Source of the DNA: Lotus japonicus
Lineage: Eukaryota; Streptophyta; Magnoliopsida; Fabales; Fabaceae
Direction of reading: 5' to 3'
NCBI RefSeq assembly: GCF_012489685.1
Contig: NC_080042.1
Span: 58,633,069-58,697,068, forward strand
DNA: 64,000 nucleotides
The translations under genes were made by a program, and so were the position numbers. Below, in pieces: positions 22,061 through 35,547 of the stretch. The notes beneath the pieces were generated by a model. That model searched no databases and was not told the origin of the DNA. It was given only the letters and a program-made list of their open reading frames with translations. Positions within the stretch are counted from its first letter, which is position 1. Every line of letters begins with the position of its first letter.

Positions 22061-22374
22061 CACTTCTTTAGTTTCCAGAATAACACTCATTAAATTAAGA
22101 GAAATTGCGAATATTGGCTTAAAAGATCAAATTTCTCATGGATTCGTTCTATGTCAACTTCATCATGGATACGGTCTGTTTTCGCTTTTCTACATATTTA
22201 TATTCATGCTCTTGATAATTTCATGTTGATTTTCTTCTTCAACATCTCCATTCTTCTTGTCGGGACATATATTGTTGTTCATCCAATTCCTGATAAGTTG
22301 GGCATTTGAGGCTAGCTGTTGTTTTTTTTTTCTCAATTGATTCTCTACAACTACTTTAAGAAGAAATTTGTTTC

Positions 22375-23000
22375 TTTTTTTTAAGAAAAAATATATATAT
22401 TAGATGAATGATAGATAATACAATCGATACTCAATGAAGTGAGCAAAATCCCCTCCAATAATACATAATAAAGCCTAAAAGCACATGCTTTGATGCACCC
22501 TCAAATAAAAACATTTAAAACAACAGCACCTAAAAAGCACCTGCGCAAAATGCAGGATAAACCGCAAGCAACATCGTCAACAAGGATTCGAACTTGGATC
22601 AAGCACTAAAATCCTAAAGCGAAATCATAAAATCCTACCCAAGAGTACAGGCGCACTGATGATTCGGCCGGACCAGCATACTAGATAAATGAATCCAAAG
22701 CAAAGTCACACCCACCAAAAACAGACGACCCATAAACTACCTTCGCCCACCACAACACCACCAATCCAGATTTGCCACCACTGACCCCTTGGCAATAAAA
22801 CTCCTCAAGCAAGAACTAACCAAAACCCGGCTCTAAGGACACTGCCATGAACCAACATCAAAGACGACTCCGCCAACAACAAGGCGCCAAAGCCACAATG
22901 GGAATACAGAGGCGAGAAAGGAGAGAACGACCACATTCTCAAGAAACTAAATCAAAGGCAAGCAAGCAAACACTCAGGACAAAACAATTCTGATGAGATA
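22375..23000 (-). other. Probable LINE-type fragment
   Basis: On the minus strand the segment ends with AATATATATATTTTTTCTTAAAAAAAAGAAAC (split here by position at about 22395-22365), like the 3' tail of plant non-LTR elements, and is preceded by GC-richer degraded sequence without an open frame. A box B-like stretch CAAGTTCGAATCCT lies at about 22585-22598. Assignment is weak. Confidence 0.25.
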
Positions 23001-23769
23001 TATCGACGATGTGTAATCACGCTTGTGCTGCATTTGCTATCTTGAAATTTCGTGGATACGAGAAATTTGTTTCTTAGATAATAATGATTGGTTAGTTATT
23101 AGAATGACTCTACAGATAAAGCAGATATTGAATAATTATACATGAACAGCACTAAAGAGCCATTAGATTTCATGTAGACTTACGTAGAACTACTAGACAA
23201 AGTTGTCTTTTGCTTATATAGACTGTTAATATAACCTTATCCAGACAAAACTCTCTCTTTCTCCCTACTTGTATGTGTTTTTGTCTGTGATGTGCCTGAG
23301 TATTTGCATGTTGATTAAGCTAGTCTATCCCTTCTTTGCTTCCATGAGCTTCACTTGTATTGCTTATTTAAGATGAAATGCAACACAAATCATGTTACCG
23401 TTGCTGTAAGAAAAAAACAATACATTACAAAGTTTAGCATGAGATGTTATTTCTCTCTCCATATAAAGATTACAAATGTGTCTAAAGATCTAAGACATGG
23501 ATGGCTTGGGGACAACTTTATTGTATTATAGATAAGAGATTTTAATTGTGTTTGTGGGTGACATTTCTCATAAAATTTTCACCTCACCAATATATAATTC
23601 ATTAGTGTGAGACTTTAACTCACACTTGAATTCTCTAGTAAAGTACCCACAAGAAAAATCCAGAACTAGGGACGAATGAGCTGACGCCTCTAAAGATGAA
23701 AAAATGTCACTCAGATGATTCTCGCCCCTCCTGCAAAGACAAAAGCTCAACACCTAACTCCTTCTTCCT

Positions 23770-24950
23770 ACCTCTTCTAGTCACTTTTTTAAGTCGCCCT
23801 CTCCTTCGAGGCTCAGCCACCCTAGAAAGACTCAATGAATGAGCCAAAGAAGGGGTTATGGAACGATTAACTATTACAAAACCCCCACACCAACATTAGC
23901 ACTCAAAAGAAGAGAACTAATAACTCCCTCCCCAATATTTCCACCCAAATCGCTCTCTAAAGACGACATGAAGCATCTAAAAAGGGTTGCTAGGAAAACA
24001 GTGACCTCGGAAACTAGGGCGCCCTTCTCCACTACAAAATCAATATCCCGAAAAGCGATTTCAGCGAAAAAGAGCCTTGTTTGTTATCCTAGCACCCGAA
24101 TAGTAAACCTGAGCAGAACCATAAATCACCTGTTCCTCTTCTGTACGAAACACAGGACATCAATCTGTTGGCTCCCTCGCTACAACATCTCGCCATGACC
24201 TATAGAAGGGAGCAGACCGCCGCTAAACTAGGAGAATCCGGCCACCTTTGAAGAAAAACCTTTAACGCAAGAACCCCGAAAAAATAGTGCATACTTTGCC
24301 ACGTCCTTCGGGAATCTAGACACCTCTACTGGTAAACGTGCCAAACCCAGTCTCAATCCATTAAGCACCCTAATAGTAGAAGAAGCATGATTCTCTGAAG
24401 AAAAAGAGGAACGAACCCAAACCTGAAATGCCTCTCAATCTTTCGATTGCATTGAACAAAGACGTTGAGAAGTCTCCCAAAAGGAGTAAAAAACTCGCAA
24501 ATCTAGTGATAGCCGATAATTTTCCCAATTCCATAAATAAAAATAGTCGAGCACCAACGCGTGGAAGTCTGATGCGTACTACCCGACTCGCTCTCTGGTA
24601 TGACAGATACCAACCTTTGTTTCAAATTGACGAACCTATCCTTTGGCTTCCCTTTGTCTGCATCGCCACCATCTAGCCCAAGCCCTTGATCACCCGACGA
24701 ACCTTGGCCGTGAGACCTGCCTCCTAACACTACAATGCTTGTGAAAGGGGAACCCACTAGCAAAGCAATGTGTGTCCATGAAGAATATAGACGGAGGAAG
24801 AGGGAAGAACAAAAAGTGAAGGAAGAGTATATCAAGGCAAAAACAAGAGCAAAATAGGACAATCCAAGACGAGAGGAACTGGATGAAGACATGCCACCAT
24901 CATGCCGCCGTGAAAGGATCTAGCCACTACACATGAGAAGGTGCGACTGA
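23770..24950 (-). pseudogene. Degraded repeat with LINE ORF1-like features
   Basis: The minus strand holds several overlapping broken frames, the longest 129 codons (24892 to 24503: SGDQGLGLDGGDADKGKPKD, LKQRLVSVIPESESG). Codon-like composition continues to about 23800 in other frames (VLNGLRLGLARLPVE, FPKDVAKYALFFRG). The length and composition suggest the gag-like first protein of a LINE, but no zinc knuckle is intact. It may be another repeat. Confidence 0.3.
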
Positions 24951-25057
24951 AACCCTAGCAGTTTTTGCTTAACATGCCATACGAGATCAAAGCGTTACCT
25001 TTTCAAACCGTTACCTTTTCAAACCCAAAACAAACTCTTTCCCATTTATTCTTCACT

Positions 25058-26400
25058 TTATTACTTACAAGTTTAAGTGTAGAGATGCATTCCTTCAAGC
25101 AGGGTTTTTAGCACATAATTGTTTATGATTATTGATTAATATGCAGGATATCCATATTAATGAGTAAATAACACACAATTTGCCACTTGATGACATTAAC
25201 AAAGCTTTCAATCTCATGAGGGAAGGACATCATTCACATTCCAAGATAATTGTTGTAGCTTCATTTTTCTTTCAAGGAAAGAGTTTATTCTCCGGAGTAA
25301 TGTCATAAAATCAAATCGACCCGGCTGTGTTCGACTGAAAACCGATCTCGGTCTGAACTACCAATGGCCATTTCAGCTATTTTTATATGCTAATTTTAGT
25401 CAAGGTAAACTCTCGCCAAAGTGAGACCATTCAACCCACTTCCCAACAGCTTGTTTACTCTTACATGTCAAAAATGGAACTTCTACGTAGAATAGCAACA
25501 TTACATTATTCCCACTCATTGTTCACTTGAACTGAATAGGTAAAGGGTGTAGTCACCACAAAAGATGAGATTTAAAGCACCCCCTCTGTATGCATGGCAG
25601 ATCATCTTCAACGTGCAAAGCAATGTAAATGTAAACTAAAACATGGTACTAGGAATCCATTTTACTAGATCATTGGAATTAACTCGCTCAATAATCAATA
25701 TTATAGAAAACTGGTAACAAATTTATAGTAAATAAGAATAAAAGAACTGCTGTTTCAAAACGCAATGGGAACATAATTAGATAGTGGGGAACATATAGCA
25801 AGCTTAAAATTTTGCATACTAACACCATTGCAATGATGAGATATATGAAGAGACTAGACCATCTTGTGTAACAGAAACACACCAATAAAGAATGGCTTTA
25901 GTGACTGGAAAATAACTTTATAATTAAAATTTGACCCTCAAAATAGACAAAACAGAGACTTGCATATAAGAAAGGAAGCATGGAAATAGATAAGGTGGTG
26001 TAAAAAGAAATCACATTGCAAAAATTTAACGGAACCAAGAGGACAGTCAAACATATGATTCAGTGTCATGTTTTTGACATGTACATAAAGAAAAGTTTAC
26101 ACACTTGCATGCACCTGGACTCCAGCACAAGCTCAGGAGTCAAGAATACCCAAAAAAAACATCAATCTCAAGACGAAAAAGTTAAATGACAAGAAAGAAA
26201 AACATCCAATATCAAAATACTGCATTGATCTTCAGCTTGTTCTGCTTTTCCTCCATACAGATAAGGCAAACAATCTAAATGATTTCACTATACGTCTATA
26301 CCCGCTATTGAAATTTGATGAGAAGAAATTGACACTATCAAATCTAAAAGGCCTTGATTCCTAAACTAACACTAGAATACACCATTTCAATATCTTACTA
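25058..26400. repeat. Duplicated 3' flank of the F-box family, copy B1
   Basis: Matches copy A (9010-10640) over its first part and copies B2 (26985-28060) and D (61000-62525) over its second, for example ACACCAATAAAGAATGGCTTTAGTG, GCACAAGCTCA.GAGTCAAGAATACCC and GATCTTCAGCTTGTTCTGC. No coding frame is supported. B1 and B2 lie in tandem about 600 bp apart, so this unit was itself duplicated. Confidence 0.6.
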
Positions 26401-26984
26401 AATAGTTGTTCCTCTAAGCAAAATTTGTACTAAAAGAGCCAAAATCACTGTTTTACACTTTTACTCAATAAAATATCAGATTATTGATGTAGAGGGCAGT
26501 CACATTTGGGGAAAAAAAACACGAATACAAATATCCGAGGGTACCCGTGATATTCAAACTCAACTAAAACCCATTAAACTGATAATCATTTGGGAACGGG
26601 CAGGCATGAGTACAAATATGTACCCATTGGCACTCCTCGCTGCCATCCCTAACTAGATTTGAATTTCATTGCCTTTCTTTGTTTCGCATAGGGATGGGGA
26701 TTGACTGTAACACTTGGTGTGCCAAAGGTGAAGCTTGTGATGTCAGCTCATTTTAGACTACTCCTAATGGGAAGAACATTGAAAGGATCTCTATTTGGAG
26801 GTTGAAAACCTAAATTTGACCTTCCTCCATTAGTAGATAAGCATGTGAACAAGGTAAGAGTAACAATACCCAGAATATTTCCTTTCATATGACCAAGACT
26901 GTTTTGCATATTTTTAACTTTGAGGTGAAACATGGCAATGCCTACTTCTTGACCAGAATACCATTCCCCTTTCTTGCTCAACAA

Positions 26985-28060
26985 TTATTGAAAACTAGTA
27001 ATAAATTTATAGTAAATAAGAATAAAAAGAATTGTTGTTTCAACACGCAATGGGAATACTTAAATTGCTGCAAACATAGCAAGCTAAAAATTTTACCACC
27101 ATTACAATGATGTGATATATGAAGAGACTGCACCATCTTGTGTAACAAAAACACAACAACAATAATGGCTTTAGTGATTGGAATATAACTTCATAATTAA
27201 AACTTGGCCCTTTAAATAGAAGTTTCAAAAATGACAAAACAGAGCCTACATAAAAGAAAGTAGCATGGCAATAACTAAGGTGGTGCAAAAAAAAATCACA
27301 TTGCAAAAACTTAACCAAGAGCAGTCAAACATATGATTACATTGTCATGTTAATTGACATGCAATAACATAGAGAAAAGTTAACAGCATGCACCTAGACT
27401 CCTGCACAAGCTCAAGAGTCAAGAATACCCCAAAAAAATATCAATCACAAGAGAAGTTAGATGACAAGAAAGAAAAACATCCTACATCAAAATACTGCAT
27501 TGATCTTCAGCTTGTTCTGCTTTTCCTCCATAGACATAAGCCGAACAATCTAAATGATTATATAACTGGTATTAACATTAGATGAGAAGAAAATGACACT
27601 ATCAAATCTCAAAGGCCTTGATTCCCAAACTAAGACTAGTCAAGCAAGCGGATCTTAGAAAATTTTGAAAAAATTATAGAACCTACAAAACCTGCTTCAA
27701 ATAATAGCAAATGGAGATGAAACTCTAGAATACACCATTTGAATATCTTACTTAGTCATGCCTCTGAGAAAAATTACAAGCAAAAGGGTCAAAATCATCG
27801 ATCTACTCCTAGAAATATCAGATTAGCTTAACCATTAAAAGTTCAACACAGACCAAAAACAAATGAGAGGAAGACATTTGCGTGTTCTAGGTTCAGGCAA
27901 ACATCGTGTATTGATTGTTGAAAGCAGATTTGCATGGTCTTAGACTCATAGAACCAGCTATGGTGTGTGTTATGTATAAGGGATATGCCCACTAGATTTT
28001 AACATTTCTGAAGGAGTACGTCAAGTTAAAAGTAGAAATTTGTTAATGTATTGACACACT
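26985..28060. repeat. Duplicated 3' flank of the F-box family, copy B2
   Basis: Starts near GAAAACTAGTAATAAATTTATAG and matches B1 and D as described there. Its last part (TTGAAAGCAGATTTGCATGGTC...TGTGTTATGTATA, 27925-27975) matches D at 62387-62450. No gene is seen in it. Confidence 0.6.
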
Positions 28061-28563
28061 ACACTGCTAACATCTTATTGTAAAAAAATTCATTCATATC
28101 AGCTCCATCTCCAGACTAATCCTCCATGATTTCGAGGAATGAAGACTGCTGAAGTGAAGTGGACTTCCCAGTAAAGCCTTCCAATATTCCAATTATTCAA
28201 ATTAGCCAGGAAAAAAACTCATCAAGAGCCTAAGATCTCATGAAGATATGAACCATTAACCAAGCAAGTTGATATCATCAAAGAAATAATAGAAAGGCAA
28301 TGTTTTCACACAAAAAATTAAATAAAATTAAGACTACAAAGAGTGAAAAACGGACCTTATCCTTAGTCATTCAAGTGAAAGACAGGCTAACAACATAAAC
28401 TTCCCAAAAAAAATGCAATGGCTGCACAACCATTACTCCTTCCCTCTATACACTTGGCTGTTCAGCGACAAAGCAACATAAAAGCACGATGCACAAGTAG
28501 CAATTGTATGCTTTGTACGCTGTTCGTATTCAGCCTTGCCAAGCAACATACTTCATATTGGCA

Positions 28564-29165
28564 ATGTTGTCAAAATCCCGAATAGCAGCGATGCAGCCAA
28601 CCCCAAAAATGCTATATAGCACATAGCGGGATCCCAAATATATTGAATTTTTAATACAGTTTATACAATTTATACCCATATATGCATATATAATGCTAAA
28701 AAATACCCAAACACTGACATTCATAATTAACATTAAAAAGTTGTAGAGATCTTAAACAAAACATACTAAAAAGAACCAACAAAACAAATAAAAATGAGGA
28801 AAAACAAGAACTAGAAGAGAATAGTTATTGTGTCTGACCATAGAGACAAAATAAATCACAAAAGAACAAGCAAAACGTATAAAAAGAGAAGACCGCATCC
28901 TTCCATAGCTACTACTTGACCTTCCATAGCTACTACTAGACTTAGAGACTGAAAAGGGAGGGTCACTACAGGGTTTTGTGGTGGCTGGTCGTTGGTGTCT
29001 CGATGATGGGTTAACTCGGAGTCTCAAACAGAGAAGAGATGAAAGGTGCTGAGTAAGGGTTTTTACTACAACCAGACATTTTCATAAAGTTTGCGAACAG
29101 AAACCCTATAATATCTCTCAAAATTTTCCCTGAGGTTAACAATCTGCTATAGCGCGCTATTGACA
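28564..29165. mobile_element. Possible hAT-like MITE
   Basis: The left end reads GTTGTCAAAATCCCGAATAGC and the right end, on the other strand, GTTGTCAATAGCGCGCTATAGC. Both ends contain CGCTATAG-type palindromic motifs common in one class of plant hAT MITEs. The target duplication is not clear, so the borders are approximate. Confidence 0.35.
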
Positions 29166-29582
29166 ACCCGAGATACTGGTACAAGTCATAACCTTTCTTA
29201 TTGAAAAGATAACATTATCTTAGGTAAAATCTTAACTCTGAGTTTCTGACCAGATTCTGCTACAACATGCATACACAACAATAATAAAAAATTAATACTA
29301 CCAAACCGAAAAGAGAGTTAAATTTTAACAAACAACTAAATGTTTGATATTTGAGTGCAACTGCCCTTGTTTGAGAGAGAATTCACACTTACCTACCATG
29401 GAGGTTCACACAAGATCAAAATTTGACATACAATAACCTCAATCTAGAGCTCAACATCTTTAATTTGCAATTAATCATCAGTAAAGAACAAGTTCGATGA
29501 TCAAATTAAGACAAGGTTCATATGTAGATAGCAACTAATTAAAAGGAAGAAACTACTTGCAGCTACAAAATGTAGTTTGTAA

Positions 29583-30944
29583 TCATTTAAGGGAAAGTTT
29601 ACAAGTGGCGGAATGCCTCGTGCAGGAGGATAATTGTTTAAAATTCTTATGCTTTCTCTGTCGATTTACTGTAGAATCACTACATATTGTCATCCTCTCT
29701 AACAATCTTCCATTCTGGAGAATATATCTTGCAAATTGAAACTCACCTTTGTTGCCTCTATAATCATTTAAACAGCAACTTATAAGGTGTAATAGAATGC
29801 ATTCAGGAACTGATGAAGGGTATTGCAAATCTCCTACTTCTTCAATTCCATCACACGCACATTTTTCATAATGTGGCTGTCAACAATGAACACAATAAAT
29901 AAATGAAAACGTGTGAAAAAGTGTCGAAAAATAGAAATCGTTCTAAGCCTCTAATCTAAACAAACCTGGTTAATGACAAGAACTTGAAGCTTAGGGCAAT
30001 TCATGAGAAATTCCACTACCTGATACCCATCGTTATAACAATGCAAATAGGAAAGCTCAAGACGGGTTAAATTGTGAAACATAGAGAAAAACTGGAGGTA
30101 TTTGTCTCGACCGTGGCAATAGAGTTTCCAAATCCAACCACCAAACTGCATTAGTCACAATAGCATTAACAAGCAAGAAATAAGTATCCCATTTTCCTTA
30201 AAAATAAAGAGAAACTGAATGATGTATAAATCACCTTACCCAGTGTAAGTGCAAAAACTTGACATTGTTAACCACAATCATGAGCGAAGGTGCAGGTATA
30301 ACTGAAATTTCAGCTCTGACCAACTTGGGCAAAGTTTGAAACTCCTTACTAGTGGTGACCTGAGTAGCAGAACCATAATTATCTGCTTTGAAATCCTCAA
30401 GGACAGGGCACCCGGTAAGAAGCTCGGCGAGACATCCGCGATTTTTGAAAAACACTTGTTGTAGATGCAGGATTTTAAGCAATGGAAGATCAACAGTGGA
30501 GTCAAGAGGTTTCAATGTTACCCCCTGCAACTTGAGAACCACGAGAGTTTTGCAACTGAAGATGACGGGGGAGATGAACGATTTTGGTTGATCAAAGCTG
30601 AGGGAGATATCTAGGTGGTGAATTCGGCGTTGCACCGCAGCATGAAGCCATGCGTTGACATTGACAACATCAAGATGATCACAATTGGCACAGTTGAGGC
30701 GGAATTTGTGGATAGGTTGGTGTTGATCTCGGAAGAGGATGACTGCATATACGGACTGAACAAAGCGAGCAGAGTCCTCATTGTTGTAGAGTAGAACATG
30801 GTCGAAGTCGAGAGTTGGGACTGAAAGCCATAGAGGCTTCCACCGCTTCGAGAGAACGCTGGTTGCAACGGCTTGCTTGGTTGGGAGAAAGGAAAGAATG
30901 TCACAGAGAATTGAATCTGGTAAAATGCTAATCGTATCGACCAT
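29583..30944 (-). CDS. F-box/LRR/FBD protein (copy B), three exons
   Basis: Exons 30240-30944, 29966-30145 and 29583-29876 join in frame to 392 residues. MVDTISILPDSILCDILSFL begins the F-box, followed by WKPLWLSVPTLDFDH. LRR-like repeats (HHLDISLSF, CKTLVVLKLQGVTLKPL, LPLLKILHLQQV, CLAELLTGCP) lead to an FBD end (YPSSVPECILLHLISCCLND, FARYILQNGRLLERMTI, FKQLSSCTRHS). Intron positions and phases equal those of the copy at 10655-11982, confirming recent duplication. Donors TGG|GTAAGG and CAG|GTTTGT and acceptors GCAG and ACAG are normal. Probable role: substrate receptor of an SCF ubiquitin ligase. No disabling mutation is seen. Confidence 0.87.
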
Positions 30945-31189
30945 CTTAGAAGTCTAGAAGATGAATTCGAATTTGCAAATCACTGCAACTGAGTCTTACA
31001 GTTTCCGTTCACCGGCATGGTCTCAGACCACCGTACATAGTAGGGGAATGAATGTTAAGGGCTTTGCAGCGGAGCTAAACCCTAAACGTATTTCACGGTG
31101 TCTGTGTATCTCGTGAATTTTCACTTTCCTGTCGTTGGGGGTTGGATTTTATGAATTTTCACTTACAATTCTATAAATTTGAACTAACC

Positions 31190-31735
31190 CAATCCGACAA
31201 TCTTCGGGTTGGTTTGGATGGATTGGTTGGATCGTTATATTAAAATAAAAATAAATCTGAAATATTGAAAAATAATTAAAAAAACAAGTATTTTAAGTCT
31301 CTAACATGCGATTACATCATAAGTTCATCACTATTGTCTACACACATTTATACAAACACATAACAAAATAAATACTTCAAGTTTTTAAATATGACAAGTA
31401 ATTACAAACAAATTAGTCTCAAAGTCTCTAAAAATATCACTTCAATAGTAGAACTCCAAGTCTCCATAAATTACATACCCGACTAATAGGTTAGGTAAAA
31501 ATTAAAATTATTAAATATATATATATGAAATAATATATTATTATTACATGATTGGATTTCGGGTTGGTTTGGATGGATTATTACGGAATCCGATATCCAA
31601 TCTAAAGATGATTGGATCGTAATAAAATCCATCTGATGGACCCGTTTGCCCAATCCAACCCGCATTTTTACCATTGGATCGGATTGGGTTGGATGAATTT
31701 ATTGGGTTAACCCGGTCCATGTGCGCCCCTACTCA
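31190..31735. mobile_element. Palindromic MITE-like element (GGTTGGTTTGGATGGATT)
   Basis: Repeated blocks GGGTTGGTTTGGATGGATTG at 31206-31225 and 31560-31579, with their complements, and a right end ...GGGTTAACCCGGTCCATGTGCGCCCCTA, which is the usual end of a plant hAT-like MITE family. The left end and target duplication are not resolved. Confidence 0.4.
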
Positions 31736-31779
31736 CACTCAAATTTATCTCTTTTTTCTTTTCTTTTTTTAATTTAAAA

Positions 31780-32020
31780 ATATATGTATTGATAGTAATG
31801 ATAGTAAATTTTGTTCAAAAAAAAAGTGTTAGTAAATTATTTGGTCTAAGTCAGGTGTCCTTCGGAGGCAATCTTGTTCGAGTTAGGAACATTCACATCA
31901 TGGTGTGACTAACTCTCCCAATATGGTGTTTTTCATCAACAAGACTCGAACTCGAGACCTTGCTTAAGGGGAATCAAGCATGTACCACTTGAACCAACCA
32001 CCCGTTAGTTCTGGGTTTGA
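31780..32020 (-). mobile_element. tRNA-derived SINE
   Basis: On the minus strand, GGGTGGTTGGTTCAAGTGGT (box A, about 32006-31987) is followed by GAGTTCGAGTCTTG (box B, about 31953-31940), the spacing of a polymerase III promoter. A body of about 150 bases leads to an A/T-rich end near 31800. Oriented opposite to the SINE at 1550. Confidence 0.6.
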
Positions 32021-32785
32021 ACTCTAACCCCTTCACTCTTTATTTCCCCAATCCTTATGTCTTTTAGTTCTTACCACTTGAGTTAACCCTCGGGAACAGA
32101 GAGAAAATGGTTGAATGGTGAATATATGAACAATTTGGAGACTCCCAAGTAACTACTCTCCCTCAGTCATGTCACAAAGTTATGCCAACATAATTACGAG
32201 TGGAGGAGGAAACTCTTCAAATCAACCTTCAAGCAGAGGTATCCAATCAGTTTTGACAAATATTGACGTCGAACAATCGCTAAAAACAAGATACGTCATG
32301 TTCCCTTGACCTTCTTCATCAACGTTCCTTGTCTTCACCCTCATTGTATGATTGTTTTGGTCCTTCTCAACAATTGCAGAACTTTCAATGACCATAGCAT
32401 AGCTATTTTTTAGAAGGGGGGTGACATCACTTGTTTTTTTCGTTATTGGGGTATAATTTAGGGTGATGAAGTGTTCATAACAACCCCTAGAATGATATCC
32501 AACGACAAGCGCGGTAATTTGAGACTAAGAGGCTAAAATCAAAGAGAATGACATGTTTATAACGATTTCTAGAGCTTGCATACATAAATATTCCATGTGA
32601 AAGACTATAGTTGAAAAGTTAAGGGGTCATGTCATCACCGTGTCCCCTTCCCTCCGCCACAAATGATAGTGTTGGGTCATTAACTCTAGTTGAAAAATAT
32701 TATTTTTATATAGATATCTCTTCAATTGATTAAGTGAATATGACCACACCATTTAATTTAATTGTCTTCTAAGTTAATACTTAAT

Positions 32786-33070
32786 ACTACCCTCGCTTTT
32801 TGTTAACCGTCCTATTTGAATAAAAAAAATTGTTACTAACAGTCTCCTTAGCTGTAAACTTAGCATTCAAGATAACATTAAATTTTGTTTTTCCTAACAG
32901 CGCTCTTATGAGTAATAAATGAGAAAAGATAAAAAAAACATTTTAGAGGGTAAAATAGGAAGACAATTAATTATTTTTTCTGAAAATTAACAAAATTATT
33001 TGTATTTCTTAATATATGTGTTTCTCTTCTTTATTTATTTGGTGAGTTAAATAGGAACGGGGTAAGGTAG
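32786..33070. mobile_element. Decayed Stowaway-like MITE
   Basis: Left end CTACCCTCGCTTTTTGTTAACCGTCC, right end (other strand) CTACCTTACCCCGTTCCTATTTAAC, flanked by TA. The ends are mutated versions of the CTCCCTCCGTTCC Stowaway end at 19562. Older than that copy. Confidence 0.6.
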
Positions 33071-33506
33071 TAGTAACTTGTCCACTGCAAGGAAACTGGG
33101 CTCCTATTATCTATATATATTAGTAAAGCTCACTTGAGCTAAGTATTAAGTACAAATACACATATGTATTAAACCATAAAAGCTCACATACCTTTATATT
33201 AAATACATTAAAAAATAAAATATTTAATAAACTAAAAACTGAAAAAAATTGTATTATAAAAACCTATTCAACTACTTATATTAAATAACAACATTCATAG
33301 ACTTAAAATTGGCTTGAGCTTTGCATTTGACAAATTCAAAAAATCAAAATAAAAAACAAAATAATATTTATTCTTAAATAATTTAGATAAAATACTTTTA
33401 AAATAAAAAAAATTCTATCAATATACATCTATCTATATTGTACTTGGGGCTCTTATTTCCCAAAGTAATTATTTATATATATATTTGGTTTTTCCAAAAA
33501 AAAATA

Positions 33507-35095
33507 TCTATCTATCTATATATATTAGTAAAAAAACTGGTGTTTTAATGAGATAGCTTAGTGAGTGAATGAACGGGTAGTGGAAACTTGTGCACTAACG
33601 ATTTCAGTTTTAAACTTAATAAATATCAAATGTATAAGCAAAAGAGTAACATTCATGCCAAAAGTGTAACAGACCACAAAGTTATATCTGCAAATGGTTT
33701 TAGCACAGTACCTTAAATTAAAATCAAATTTAATGTTAATTTTAAACTAATATCAATTTAGTCCAAGAAAAAAAAACTATTAACAATAAAGCATACTTCC
33801 GCCAAAATAAATCTTGATATGCAATGGTCTTAGTTTGCAGTCCAATTTTCTGCAGGAATATATGTCTATTTTTCTTAAACTCGCAAACTCTTAGAATTCC
33901 TTAATATAGTAACTCCGAAGAAAAACTAACATTAAATTAAAAATAGTGGCATGATGGCAATACCAGTGTCAAAAACTGAATAAAATTGTTAGTGTCAGGA
34001 GGCTATTCAACTATCTACATTAAATAAATAAAAAATGAAATGTATTATATTGAACCATGCATCTATTATATCTCTATATAAATAAACCAGTGAAATCACT
34101 CACAAACTCAAATTATTCATATTTCTTAGACTTCAGTTGTTGGTGAGAAAAAAATGACAATTGTCTCTAACTACTTCAACAAGTATGTCATTTTTAATTA
34201 TTTTAGTTAATTTCAAAATTGCTTTTTTAAATTACTCATTCTTATTTCTTTATTGCAGGAGAAAGATCACCAACAACAACAAGAAACACACATTACTTAG
34301 TGATATTTCCCCGTTACAGATGATTGGAAAATAAAACTGTGAGTTTCACATATATGGTAATTTACTAAACAATTCTTCTCATTCAATTGAAATCATACAA
34401 ATATATCATCATTTCTATATTTATATGACACAAATTAGTAACAAAGTGTGAGCCACATAAATTTATATACTGCACTAGAAAGATAAGTGTAAAATGTAGT
34501 ACTCACTATATTCTTGATAAGAAATAGGAATCTTTCACTCCTCAATATTGTCATATTATGGAAAAAAAAATAGCAACTTAATCATTCAAAGGGAACAAAT
34601 GACGTCCATCTTGCAGTTAGATAGAATCTATTTTTTATGTTCGTGGAAGTGATTTTAAAAGAACTTCTATGCCACCAGCAATGGTAAACAACCACATCAA
34701 TCTTGATAAAAAAAAAATTAGCACAACTGATAACATTACTGCAATGACTAAATCAATATTAGAAAAAAAAAATAGTAGACTACCACGTTCATTTCAATAC
34801 TAATCTAAGTAAGTAATTAAATTTCTTTTATATAAAAAAAAAACTACTCTTATTTCAATCTCAATAGAAATCTACCTATTTTTTCTTCCGTTGAAGAAAA
34901 AAAAAGAAATCTACCTGTTTGATCCTTTTTTCCCTTATTAGAGAAAGAAAGTGTGAGAATATCATAACTCAATTATATTTAATTCTAAATCTTCTTCTAA
35001 ATAATAACTTTCTTACCTTTCTGCAAATTTAAATATTACAATTAAAAAATACAAATTAAAAACGAACCCGTGCAACGCACGGGTTTAATTTCTAG
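33507..35095 (+). mobile_element. Non-autonomous Helitron
   Basis: The left end reads TCTATCTATCTATATATATTAG, preceded by A. The right end has a hairpin CCCGTGCAACGCACGGG (35068-35084), then TTTAATTTCTAG, followed by T. TC at the 5' end, a hairpin about 11 bases before CTAG at the 3' end, and insertion between A and T are the Helitron rules. The interior of about 1.6 kb is AT-rich with no helicase frame. A related but shorter 5' end, TCTATATATATTAGTAAAG, occurs at about 33108. Confidence 0.55.
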
Positions 35096-35461
35096 TGTCT
35101 TGTAATGAATAAGCGACCACGGCGACAATACCATTCACTATTGACCAAGCATGTACCTAGATCTTTAATTGTTAATACAAAATTATAGCAAATCCTAGTT
35201 AGCGTTCAAAATTCAACTTAAATATTGCATAATTGGAATTGGAATTGGAATTTAACTCCCCTGCGTTTCAGGACAATTGAAAGTGAAACCCCACACTCCA
35301 CAGCATGCATTTAAAAAATCTTCCACTCTCTCCTCAACAGTTTATATAGGCATAAAGGAACAAATTAGAGGCTGTACTCGTCACTAAACAAGGTAAACCT
35401 TGTTCTTTGACCACAAAAACAATCATATAGTGTTGTATATCACTTGGTGTTGGTGGAGGAA

Positions 35462-35482
35462 TTAACCTCTATATATAGCCAT
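35462..35482 (+). promoter_or_regulatory. TATA box region of the kiwellin gene
   Basis: CTCTATATATAGCC at about 35468-35481 lies roughly 70-80 bases before the ATG at 35548, at a normal distance for a short plant 5' leader. The upstream stretch 35100-35460 holds no other feature I can support. Confidence 0.5.
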
Positions 35483-35547
35483 CAAAATCCCAATTCATCC
35501 ATCAAGCATTCAGGAAAAGCACATCCGAAAAGAAAAAGAGTGACAAG

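Noticed and set aside
24503..24892. 129-codon frame as a membrane protein gene
   Set aside because: The hydrophobic start is low-complexity, there is no conserved domain, and it lies in degraded repeat sequence.
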